From Savagea sp. (GTDB taxonomy: Bacteria; Bacillota; Bacilli; Bacillales_A; Planococcaceae), in NCBI GenBank assembly GCA_030152585.1, contig JASLJC010000107.1, positions 1 through 9,750 on the forward strand: a stretch of DNA of 9,750 nt, written 5' to 3'. Positions within the stretch are counted from its first letter, which is position 1. Each line of letters begins with the position of its first letter. The notes under the pieces were generated by a model. It did no database searches. It saw only the letters and a list, made by a program, of their open reading frames with translations, and was not told the DNA's origin. Of this stretch, positions 1-6,344 are shown piece after piece. Position numbers and translations under genes: made by a program.

Positions 1-457
1 CTTGCAATGTTTTAAATTGAACTGTATACGATGTTTTTTCTACTGTAATCCAAGCATATGTCGGAAGTCGTCCACCCCTCGGTTGTGCTAGACTTCCGGG
101 ATTTACAAATAATACTCCGTCGACATATTCAGCACCATATAAATGTGAATGTCCGAAACAAACGATTTGAACGTCTTCGGCTTGCGCTTTGTAACTAAGG
201 GGTAACATCGACTGTTTCACTCGATCGCGATGACCGTGTACGACTAAAATCGATGTATTTGCTACATGAACAATTTTTTCGTTCACGTAAGATCCTACAT
301 CGCAATTTCCTTTGACGACGTACACATCTTTCCATATCGAATCGTCTGCTGCGAGTTCACTATCTCCGCAATGAATGTGAACGTCTCCTTGAATGGCTTT
401 CCATGCTTCAACGAGTGAACGTTCGCCATGTGTATCACTCGCGACGATAATATCCAT
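1..457 (-). CDS. ysnB: YfcE/MJ0936-family metallophosphoesterase (YsnB-like), 3' end cut by window
   Basis: A small calcineurin-like phosphodiesterase that probably hydrolyses phosphodiester bonds with a two-metal centre; the physiological substrate of this family in Bacilli is not settled. The translation from ATG at 457 gives 152 residues before the window edge, and related proteins are only slightly longer, so little is missing. All expected metal-site motifs are visible: SDTHG (D8, H10), HCGD (D32), GNCD (N51, D53), HGH (H74, H76) and GHSH (H103, H105). The start codon abuts the stop of the upstream pyrophosphatase gene exactly (TGA then ATG), with an AAGGGA ribosome binding site inside that gene's end, so it is the last visible gene of the operon and is probably translationally coupled. 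The coupling to an XTP pyrophosphatase is conserved in Bacillales, but no direct functional link is shown by the sequence. Confidence 0.93.
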   Translation of the reverse strand, partial: MDIIVASDTHGERSLVEAWKAIQGDVHIHCGDSELAADDSIWKDVYVVKGNCDVGSYVNEKIVHVANTSILVVHGHRDRVKQSMLPLSYKAQAEDVQIVCFGHSHLYGAEYVDGVLFVNPGSLAQPRGGRLPTYAWITVEKTSYTVQFKTLQ

Positions 458-1072
458 TCAATAATCCCTTGCTTCGTTCAACAATGCGGACAGTTGCGGA
501 CGTAATTTTTGAATGGCTTGTCCTCGATGAGATATGGTTCCTTTCTCTTTCGCGGTCATTTCCGCCATCGTTTTATTATATTGCGGTACGTAAAAAATAG
601 GATCATAACCGAACCCTTCTGTTCCGATACGTTCTGTCGTAATGACTCCTTCGCAGCTTCCTTCTACCGTCACCGTTTTCATATTCGGTGCTGCGACCGC
701 TAATACGCAACGAAAACGAGCTGTTCGTTCATTTTCGGGAACGTCTGCGAGCTTTGTTAACACTTTATCGATGTTTTTTTCATCTTCTTTTTCTTCGCCT
801 GCATAACGTGCAGAATAAACACCTGGCTCACCGTTTAACGCATCTATTTCTAAACCTGAATCGTCTGCAATGACAAATGTATGGAAACGTTTAGCAACTT
901 CTTCTGCTTTTAAAATCGCATTTTCTTCAAACGTCACTCCTGTTTCTTCTACATCTATCGCTTCTGGTAAATCTGCCAACGTCTTCACTTCGATTCCGAA
1001 CGGGAGAAAAAGTGCTTCAAAATCTTTTGCTTTTCCTTTATTGTTTGTTGCAATAAAAATCTCTTTCATCAT
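458..1072 (-). CDS. rdgB: XTP/dITP (non-canonical purine NTP) pyrophosphatase, RdgB/HAM1 family (YsnA)
   Basis: Cytosolic enzyme that hydrolyses dITP, XTP and related deaminated purine nucleotides to monophosphates plus pyrophosphate, keeping them out of DNA and RNA. The 204-residue length is typical. Family signatures: ATNNKGK near the N-terminus, the TFEENAILKA helix (47-56), the ADDSGLEI active-site motif (D70, D71), YSARYAG (86-92), FGYDPIF (154-160) and SHRGQA (181-186). Two adjacent ATG codons could start it: ATG at 1072 overlaps the rph stop by four bases (ATGA), and ATG at 1069 overlaps it by one (TGATG). Either implies coupling to rph; the choice changes only one residue, and the second gives the MKEI start seen in homologues. 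It is the fourth gene of the minus-strand operon. Confidence 0.96.
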   Translation of the reverse strand: MMKEIFIATNNKGKAKDFEALFLPFGIEVKTLADLPEAIDVEETGVTFEENAILKAEEVAKRFHTFVIADDSGLEIDALNGEPGVYSARYAGEEKEDEKNIDKVLTKLADVPENERTARFRCVLAVAAPNMKTVTVEGSCEGVITTERIGTEGFGYDPIFYVPQYNKTMAEMTAKEKGTISHRGQAIQKLRPQLSALLNEARDY

Positions 1073-1821
1073 TGCTCACTCCCAACCGGCGCATTGTAAC
1101 GTGCAAGAATCTGTTTTTGCTCCTCTACTAATTGTTGAATTCCTTGTTGCGCAAGTGTAAGAAATGTTTGTAGTTCCTTCATCGAAAACGTCGCTTCTTC
1201 TCCTGTTCCTTGAATTTCTACAAACTCTCCTGCTCCCGTCATGACGACGTTCATGTCGACTTGTGCATCTACATCTTCTACATAATTGAGGTCAACGATT
1301 GCTTCTCCGGTATCGAGTAATCCGACGCTTGTCGCCGCTAAATAATCTGTCACGGGGAACGTTTCAAAGTTTTCTTCAGCATGTAAACGGGCAAGAGCAA
1401 TCGTCATTGCAACGAAAGCACCTGTAATGGAGGCTGTACGAGTTCCACCATCTGCTTGAATAACGTCGCAATCGACCCATATCGTACGTTCTCCTAACGC
1501 TTCTAAATCGACAACAGCGCGTAATGACCGGCCGATTAATCGTTGAATCTCCATCGTACGACCGCCAATCTTTCCACGTGATGCTTCACGTTGCGTTCGT
1601 TCAGCAGTTGCCCGTGGAAGCATAGAATACTCTGCTGTAATCCACCCTTTTCCTTGTCCACGTAAAAAACGGGGAACTCGCTTTTCAATTGTCGCATTAC
1701 AAAGTACTTTCGTATTTCCTACTGTAATGAGTACTGAACCTTCTGGATGGATGACATAATCTGGTTCCATCGTAATCGGTCTTAATTGATCGACTGTTCT
1801 TCCATCATATCTCGTTGTCAT
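1069..1821 (-). CDS. rph: Ribonuclease PH (tRNA 3'-end trimming phosphorolytic exonuclease)
   Basis: Phosphate-dependent 3'-5' exoribonuclease that trims tRNA precursors and forms a hexameric ring. The frame is open further upstream, but the start is placed at ATG 1821: it follows a strong GGAGG with seven-base spacing and gives the usual RNase PH N-terminus (MTTRYDGRTVDQLRPI) and a 250-residue protein. Recognisable segments are HPEGSVLI (25-32), FLRGQGKGWITAEYSMLPRA (52-71), GRTMEIQRLIGRSLRA (87-102), the phosphate-binding GGTRTASITGA (125-135, R128) and the acidic catalytic stretch DLNYVEDVDAQVDMN (177-191). No key residue is missing. The first four bases overlap the end of the racemase gene (ATGA), and the ribosome binding site lies inside that gene. 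In B. subtilis gerM sits just upstream; here racemase and rph are directly joined. Confidence 0.97.
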   Translation of the reverse strand: MTTRYDGRTVDQLRPITMEPDYVIHPEGSVLITVGNTKVLCNATIEKRVPRFLRGQGKGWITAEYSMLPRATAERTQREASRGKIGGRTMEIQRLIGRSLRAVVDLEALGERTIWVDCDVIQADGGTRTASITGAFVAMTIALARLHAEENFETFPVTDYLAATSVGLLDTGEAIVDLNYVEDVDAQVDMNVVMTGAGEFVEIQGTGEEATFSMKELQTFLTLAQQGIQQLVEEQKQILARYNAPVGSEQ

Positions 1822-2663
1822 GTAACGTCCTCCTTCGATAATTGCACACCTTTCGTTTGAATAATTGTTTGCAACTGTACGTGTGCGACATTCGGTTGCT
1901 CTATTTGTAGCCAATCTGTAATAATTGTTTTAAATTTTTCTACTTCTCCTGTCGTATAAAAAACATACGTCGGTTCATCGAGTGTCGAAGCACGCAGCCC
2001 TTTTTCCGTTAATACACGCTCTGTGTCTCGTGCGGTTTCTTCTGCAGATGAAATGACTTGAACAGAAGAAGGAAAATAATTGGCGATATGTTGTTCTAAT
2101 AATGGATAATGTGTACATCCTAGTATCGCTGTATCGAACGTATCTGGATTCAGTGCAGATAGTGTCTTTTCTACTTCTTCTTTTGCTTCGTCTGTTTTAT
2201 ATCGTCCTTCTTCTACAAGAGGCACAAATGTCGGACAAGCGAGTGCTTGAACAGATGCTTCTTGATCTTTTTCACATATCGCATATTCGTATGCTTTACT
2301 TTTCACTGTACCAGTCGTACCGAGAACGACGACTTTTTTACTTTTTGATGTTTGTAAAGCAGCACGTGACCCGGGATCGATTACACCGATAACAGGAAAA
2401 CTACTCGCCTTTTGTACAGCAGGTAACGCTGCAGCTGTCGCCGTATTACAAGCGATGACAAGCATTTTAATATTTAAATACGATAAAGCTTCCGCAATTT
2501 CTAATGTAAATGCCTCGACTTCCTCGGGAGTTCGTGGCCCATATGGACAACGAGCATCATCTCCTAAATAAATAATCGATTCATTCGGTAAGCGGCGCAT
2601 TAACTCCTTTGCGACCGTTAATCCTCCTACACCTGAATCGATGACACCAATCGGTCCTTTCAT
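1818..2663 (-). CDS. murI: Glutamate racemase (RacE/MurI)
   Basis: Cofactor-independent racemase that converts L-glutamate to D-glutamate for peptidoglycan (MurD substrate). It is 281 residues, slightly longer than the usual 265-275. The two-base mechanism residues are present: D9-S10 in VIDSGVGG, the first catalytic cysteine C72 in VIACNTATAAAL, and the second cysteine C183 with H185 in LGCTHYPLL. The conserved CPYGPR loop is present at 39-44 within GDDARCPYGPR. The ATG at 2663 gives the canonical MKGPIGVIDSG start; purine-rich sequence (AAAGG, AGAGAG) lies upstream. There is a 52-base gap after the thioesterase gene with no terminator visible, so the genes are probably co-transcribed. The racE/murI paralogue distinction cannot be made from this window; synteny points to racE. 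Confidence 0.97.
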   Translation of the reverse strand: MKGPIGVIDSGVGGLTVAKELMRRLPNESIIYLGDDARCPYGPRTPEEVEAFTLEIAEALSYLNIKMLVIACNTATAAALPAVQKASSFPVIGVIDPGSRAALQTSKSKKVVVLGTTGTVKSKAYEYAICEKDQEASVQALACPTFVPLVEEGRYKTDEAKEEVEKTLSALNPDTFDTAILGCTHYPLLEQHIANYFPSSVQVISSAEETARDTERVLTEKGLRASTLDEPTYVFYTTGEVEKFKTIITDWLQIEQPNVAHVQLQTIIQTKGVQLSKEDVT

Positions 2664-2715
2664 ATCTCTCTACCTTTCTTCTACGTAAACCATCTGTTGC
2701 TATCGGCGGTTACTC

Positions 2716-3183
2716 TTATTTTGTTCTTTCTTTTGCGCCGTATGATTTAAAAATGCGACGAGACGTATCATCCCATCCTTCTCCTCGTCCTGTCACACGA
2801 TTCACTTGAACGAGCGCGCCACGACCTACGTATACAACTTCCCCTTTGTCATTTTCTACTTTGTAGTGAAGATCGACTGAACTATTACCGATAGTATGTG
2901 GTTTAATATATAACGTTAACGTTTCACCAAAAAAGACTTGTCGAACATAATCACATTGAATGTCTGCTACGACTGGCTGAGTTGTAGCACCTTCTTTCGT
3001 CCAACGTTCCATTAACCCGCTTTCTTTCATAAATTCAATTCGAATATATTCAAAATATTGAAAAACGACGGTATTGTTTACATGTCCAAACATATCTGTT
3101 TCAAAAACACGTACAGGTAATTGTCTTGAAAATGTAAACTCCTTTGTCCATGTTTCCCAATTATCGATGTAAGATGCCTTCAT
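2716..3183 (-). CDS. ysmA: Hot-dog-fold acyl-CoA thioesterase, 4HBT/YbgC-like (YsmA-like)
   Basis: A 155-residue single-domain hot-dog protein expected to hydrolyse acyl-CoA thioesters; the substrate is not predictable. The diagnostic motif is ETDMFGHVNN at 28-37 (D30 as likely catalytic acid, H34-V-N-N), followed by YFEYIRIEFM, the usual long hot-dog helix. The frame is open to 3210, but the start is placed at ATG 3183: AAGGGG lies eight bases upstream of it, whereas the ATG at 3189 is only two bases from that site and the 3210 start would translate through it. The N-terminus is about 15-20 residues longer than I recall for B. subtilis YsmA. First gene of the operon, with a promoter at 3232-3261. 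Function rests on family and synteny. Confidence 0.88.
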   Translation of the reverse strand: MKASYIDNWETWTKEFTFSRQLPVRVFETDMFGHVNNTVVFQYFEYIRIEFMKESGLMERWTKEGATTQPVVADIQCDYVRQVFFGETLTLYIKPHTIGNSSVDLHYKVENDKGEVVYVGRGALVQVNRVTGRGEGWDDTSRRIFKSYGAKERTK

Positions 3184-3231
3184 GTTCATTACCCCTTTTC
3201 TTTCACTCAAAGTATTTCATTTCTCGTCTAT

Positions 3232-3261
3232 ATTGTATCGTGTATGAATAGGTATTGTCAT
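3232..3261 (-). promoter_or_regulatory. Sigma-A-type promoter for the ysmA-murI-rph-rdgB-ysnB operon
   Basis: On the minus strand ATGACA (3261-3256; five of six matches to TTGACA) is followed after 18 bases by TACAAT (3237-3232; five of six matches to TATAAT). Transcription would begin near 3225, about 40 bases upstream of the thioesterase start. It is the best promoter match in the 3184-3330 interval and is correctly oriented. Inferred from consensus only. Confidence 0.6.
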
Positions 3262-3321
3262 CTCTTTCATTTTTATTCTATCACTTTCTTTTGTCCTCCT
3301 TGTGAAAATTATAAAAGGAAC

Positions 3322-3440
3322 TTGAATTACCACTAGGCTAAAGCCTAGTAGATTCCTAAGTACTAACGTTCTAACGAGCTCTAATTGATTAGGCTATCCC
3401 CGTAGCCCCGACCTTAAAGGGGATGAGCTGTAAGCACCCT
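3322..3440 (-). ncRNA. OmegaRNA-like scaffold at the right end of an IS200/IS605-type element
   Basis: Read on the minus strand, this stretch has the architecture I associate with the 3' transcript end of TnpB elements. (1) A hairpin GGCTA/TAGCC (3407-3403 with 3396-3392) has loop CGGGGA, which can pair with an upstream TCCCC (3423-3419), giving a pseudoknot. (2) Small hairpins follow: CTAAT/ATTAG around 3381-3392 and CGTT/AACG around 3367-3376. (3) A terminal hairpin ACTAGGC-TTTA-GCCTAGT (3349-3332; seven perfect pairs, CTTTAG-type loop) is preceded by GGAATCT and followed by TTCAA (3326-3322). A GAATC-stem-CTTTAG-stem-TTCAA ending is typical of IS605/IS1341-type right ends. Any guide would begin at 3321 and run leftwards into the flank. 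No TnpB gene is present. The family assignment is recognition from memory and was not tested against a covariance model. Confidence 0.55.
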
Positions 3441-3539
3441 TATAAAAAAGATATACAATACGTTCAAACATATTTTTATGAGAATCATTCTGTAAAATTA
3501 GTTCTTTTTTATGCACATCATTCCGTACGGATTTACGAA

Positions 3540-3614
3540 CGCTAGCTCAAATTGCGAGATTTTCCTATGCCTTAAGCAAGTTCTCGGAAAAATCTGCTTA
3601 GGGATCAGGTAGCG
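3540..3614. other. Structured block with interleaved (pseudoknot-like) complementary segments
   Basis: Four segments pair in the order a-b-a'-b': AGATTTTCC (3557-3565) with GGAAAAATCT (3586-3595, one bulge), and CCTTAAGCA (3570-3578) with TGCTTAGG (3595-3602, one bulge). CGCTA (3540-3544) and TAGCG (3610-3614) could close the whole block. The interleaved topology is that of an H-type pseudoknot. A competing hairpin, CGAGA/TCTCG (3555-3559 with 3582-3586), also exists. DNA complementarity cannot give the transcribed strand; the neighbouring omegaRNA-like scaffold argues for minus. No known RNA family recognised. Confidence 0.4.
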
Positions 3615-3645
3615 AGCCTCACGTCTTGCATGCGTGCGGAATTGT

Positions 3646-3703
3646 GTAGAAACCCTACCAAATATTATAGAACCGTAGAAACTCCAACATCTATTATAGT
3701 ACT
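3646..3703. repeat. Degenerate 29-bp tandem duplication
   Basis: Two adjacent units (3646-3674 and 3675-3703) share GTAGAAAC at their start and TATTATAG at the same offset (3663-3670 and 3692-3699), exactly 29 bases apart, with a partly diverged centre. Read on the minus strand, each unit contains a TATAAT hexamer (3669-3664 and 3698-3693), but I see no correctly spaced -35 for either. The repeat lies directly between the sdh terminator and the putative mobile element. Confidence 0.6.
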
Positions 3704-3738
3704 AAAAAAGACTACTTCGCTTTCGCAAAGTAGTCTTC
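3702..3738 (-). terminator. Rho-independent terminator of the sdhCAB operon
   Basis: The stem AAGACTACTT (3708-3717) pairs perfectly with AAGTAGTCTT (3728-3737), with two further GC pairs inside after a mismatch. On the minus strand the stem runs into an uninterrupted T tract (bases 3709-3704). It starts ten bases after the sdhB stop codon. The plus-strand side lacks an equally good T run. Confidence 0.88.
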
Positions 3739-3747
3739 TTTCTTGTA

Positions 3748-4509
3748 TTAGTCTACCATATGGTCGCTTCCGAAGAATTTCTTGAACATATGGACAGTTG
3801 ATGCACGGTTTAACGAAGCAATTGAAGTCGTTAAAGGAATACCTTTTGGACATGCTTCTACACAGTTTTGTGAGTTACCACATTCTGCTAAACCGCCATC
3901 TTTCATAATTTCATCTAAACGCTCATCTTTATGCATTGCACCGGTTGGGTGAGTGTTGAAAAGACGAACTTGTGAAAGAATTGCTGGTCCGATAAAGTCT
4001 GTTTTATCGTTTACGTTTGGACATGCTTCTAAACATACACCACATGTCATACATTTTGATAATTCGTATGCCCATTGACGTTTACGTTCCGGCATACGTG
4101 GACCTTCACCGAGATCATACGTTCCATCGATCGGAACCCAAGCTTTTACGCGCTGTAATGAGTCAAACATTTGTTGACGATCGACAATTAAGTCACGTAC
4201 AACAGGGAATGTACTCATTGGCTCTAAGCGAATTGGTTGCTCGTACTGATCGACAAGTGCGGTACATGCTTGGCGTGGACGTCCGTTGACGACCATTGAA
4301 CAAGCACCACAAACCTCTTCCAGACAGTTCATTTCCCAGTTAATAGGAGTCGTTTGTTTCCCATCTTCTGTCACTGGGTTACGACGAATTTCCATTAATG
4401 CCGAAATGACGTTCATATTCGGACGGTATGGAATCGCGAACTTTTCCGTATACGGCTCTGAATCCGGTGTGTCTTGACGGACAATTTCAAACTTAACTAC
4501 GTCGCTCAT
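3748..4509 (-). CDS. sdhB: Succinate dehydrogenase iron-sulphur subunit
   Basis: Electron-transfer subunit of complex II, carrying electrons from FAD in SdhA to the menaquinone site in SdhC on the cytoplasmic face of the membrane. At 253 residues it is of normal length. Cluster ligands are complete: the [2Fe-2S] motif C62-x4-C67-x2-C70 plus C82; the ferredoxin-like C153-x2-C156-x2-C159-x3-C163-P; and C210-x5-C216-x3-C220-P. By analogy with the family the last two groups ligate [4Fe-4S] (C153, C156, C159, C220) and [3Fe-4S] (C163, C210, C216). The start at 4509 has GAGGGGAT six bases upstream. It follows sdhA after 16 bases and ends ten bases before the operon terminator. Confidence 0.97.
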   Translation of the reverse strand: MSDVVKFEIVRQDTPDSEPYTEKFAIPYRPNMNVISALMEIRRNPVTEDGKQTTPINWEMNCLEEVCGACSMVVNGRPRQACTALVDQYEQPIRLEPMSTFPVVRDLIVDRQQMFDSLQRVKAWVPIDGTYDLGEGPRMPERKRQWAYELSKCMTCGVCLEACPNVNDKTDFIGPAILSQVRLFNTHPTGAMHKDERLDEIMKDGGLAECGNSQNCVEACPKGIPLTTSIASLNRASTVHMFKKFFGSDHMVD

Positions 4510-4525
4510 TGATTAATCCCCTCTC

Positions 4526-6268
4526 TTATTTAGTATAGTCACGTTTACGTGGCTCAATTAATGATACGTCAACTTCTTCATACGAAATGTTTGGACCTGA
4601 TACACCATCAAATTCCGCAATTGTTGTTTTTAAGAATTTCTCATCATCACGATCTGGGAACGCTGGTTTATAGTGAGCACCACGGCTTTCATCACGTTTT
4701 AATGCTCCAATTGTAATAACACGCGCTAAATAAAGCATGTTTTTCAATTGACGTGTGAAGTTTGCACCTTGGTTTGACCAACGTTTCGTATCTGTAATGT
4801 TGATATCATTGTAACGCTCGATTAATTCTTGGATTTTGTCATCTGTTTTTTGTAAAGTTTCGTTTTCACGAACAACTGTTACATACTTCGTCATCCACTC
4901 ACCGAGTTCTTTGTGAAGTACGTACGCGTTTTCTTTACCATCCATTTTAATCGTTTCGTCCCAAGCTTTTTGCTCATCTTTAATTGCTGTATCGAAGATT
5001 GTTGAAGAAACGTCGTCTGATGTTTTTTCTAAACCTTGGATATATTTTACTGCTGCCGGTCCTGCAACCGTACCGCCGTATACAGCTGAAAGTAATGAGT
5101 TCGCACCTAAACGGTTTGCACCGTGTTGTGAATAATCTGCTTCACCTGCTGCGAATAACCCTGGGATATTCGTATGTTGGTCATAGTCTACCCATAATCC
5201 ACCCATTGAATAGTGAACAGCTGGGAAAATCTTCATTGGAACTTTGCGTGGGTCTTCCCCTACGAATTTTTCATAAATCTCGATAATACCACCGAGTTTA
5301 ATATCTAATTCTTTCGGATCTTTGTGTGAAAGGTCTAAGTACACCATGTTTTCACCGTTAATTCCGAGTTTTTCGTTTACACAAACGTCGAAGATTTCAC
5401 GTGTTGCGATATCACGTGGTACGAGGTTACCGTAGTTCGGGTATTTTTCCTCTAAGAAGTACCAAGGTTTACCGTCTTTATAAGTCCAAACACGTCCACC
5501 TTCACCACGAGCTGATTCACTCATTAAGCGAAGTTTGTCATCTCCAGGAATTGCTGTCGGGTGAATTTGAATAAACTCACCGTTTGCATATTTCGCACCT
5601 TGTTGGTAAACGATTGATGCTGCTGATCCTGTGTTGATCATTGAGTTTGTTGATTTACCGAAAATAATTCCCGGTCCACCTGTTGCCATAATGACCGCGT
5701 CTCCACGGAATGCTTGAATTTCCATCGTTTTTAAGTTTTGCGCTTTAATACCGCGACATACACCGTCATCATCTAAGATAACACCGAGGAATTCCCAGTT
5801 CTCATATTTTTCAACGAGACCTGCTGCTTCGTGTGAACGAACTTGCTCATCTAATGCGTATAATAACTGTTGTCCTGTCGTTGCTCCAGCGAATGCTGTA
5901 CGGTGGTGTAATGTACCTCCGAAACGACGGAAATCTAAAAGTCCTTCAGGTGTACGGTTAAACATAACACCCATACGGTCGAATAAGTGGATAATTCCTG
6001 GTGCTGCTTCTGTCATCGCTTTAACAGGCGGTTGGTTCGCTAAGAAGTCACCACCATAGACTGTATCGTCGAAGTGGATCCAAGGCGAGTCACCTTCCCC
6101 TTTAGTGTTAACAGCACCGTTAATGCCCCCTTGAGCACATACGGAGTGGGAACGTTTAACAGGAACTAATGAAAATAAGTCAACTGGTGTACCTGCTTCT
6201 GCTGCCTTAATTGTAGACATGAGACCAGCAAGTCCTCCACCGACGACAATCAATCTGCCTTTTGCCAT
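4526..6268 (-). CDS. sdhA: Succinate dehydrogenase flavoprotein subunit
   Basis: Catalytic subunit oxidising succinate to fumarate in the TCA cycle and respiratory chain. The reading frame opens at a TTG at 6286, but the start is taken as ATG 6268: the GAGGAGTGA ribosome binding site lies within that extension, about nine bases before the ATG. This yields 580 residues. Features: the dinucleotide-binding motif VVGGGLAGL (8-16), covalent FAD site H41 in RSHSVCAQGG, substrate-site H236 in IHPTAIPGD, R254 in SARGEGG, catalytic R285 in VPRDIATREIF, and H352/R386 in HYSMGG and NRLGAN. The segment GEADYSQHGANRLGAN (375-390) differs slightly from the GECDYSMHGGNRLGAN I recall in B. subtilis. The 76-base gap from sdhC has no terminator. 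Confidence 0.97.
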   Translation of the reverse strand: MAKGRLIVVGGGLAGLMSTIKAAEAGTPVDLFSLVPVKRSHSVCAQGGINGAVNTKGEGDSPWIHFDDTVYGGDFLANQPPVKAMTEAAPGIIHLFDRMGVMFNRTPEGLLDFRRFGGTLHHRTAFAGATTGQQLLYALDEQVRSHEAAGLVEKYENWEFLGVILDDDGVCRGIKAQNLKTMEIQAFRGDAVIMATGGPGIIFGKSTNSMINTGSAASIVYQQGAKYANGEFIQIHPTAIPGDDKLRLMSESARGEGGRVWTYKDGKPWYFLEEKYPNYGNLVPRDIATREIFDVCVNEKLGINGENMVYLDLSHKDPKELDIKLGGIIEIYEKFVGEDPRKVPMKIFPAVHYSMGGLWVDYDQHTNIPGLFAAGEADYSQHGANRLGANSLLSAVYGGTVAGPAAVKYIQGLEKTSDDVSSTIFDTAIKDEQKAWDETIKMDGKENAYVLHKELGEWMTKYVTVVRENETLQKTDDKIQELIERYNDINITDTKRWSNQGANFTRQLKNMLYLARVITIGALKRDESRGAHYKPAFPDRDDEKFLKTTIAEFDGVSGPNISYEEVDVSLIEPRKRDYTK

Positions 6269-6344
6269 TATTGTTTCACTCCTCAAATTTTACATTAATC
6301 TAAATTTCCATTGGTTAGAAAGTCCTATAACACTCTTACGACAA

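Larger units (their letters stand above)
3322..3645 (-). mobile_element. Probable non-autonomous or decayed IS200/IS605-family element (no transposase)
   Basis: The right boundary (position 3322 on the minus strand) is set by the hairpin-TTCAA end; the left boundary is uncertain and placed before the 29-bp tandem repeat. Inside lie the omegaRNA-like scaffold (3322-3440), an AT-rich spacer (about 3441-3535) and a second structured block (3540-3614). None of the short open frames resembles TnpA or TnpB; I looked for the TnpB zinc-finger cysteines and the D-x-NAA-x-N motif and saw neither. The element sits between the sdh terminator and the thioesterase promoter, where B. subtilis carries other genes between ysmA and racE but not between sdhB and ysmA. 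It could instead be a conserved structured RNA unrelated to transposons. Confidence 0.4.

Noticed and set aside
1822..1914. N-terminal extension of RNase PH by 31 residues
   Set aside because: The extension lies wholly inside the racemase gene, is unlike RNase PH N-termini, and the ATG at 1821 has an excellent GGAGG site.
3475..3640. Possible tnpB or tnpA coding remnant on the minus strand (an open stretch ending near 3507)
   Set aside because: No TnpB zinc-finger cysteines, no D-x-NAA motif and no TnpA HUH motif could be seen in any frame; the open stretch is short and coincides with the structured block.
3646..3703. Possible CRISPR repeat pair
   Set aside because: Only two imperfect copies, directly tandem with no spacer between them, and no cas genes in the window.
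3665..3853. 62-codon open frame on the minus strand starting inside the sdhB 3' end and reading through the terminator
   Set aside because: It lies in another frame of sdhB, passes through the sdh terminator hairpin and has no recognisable domain or ribosome binding site.
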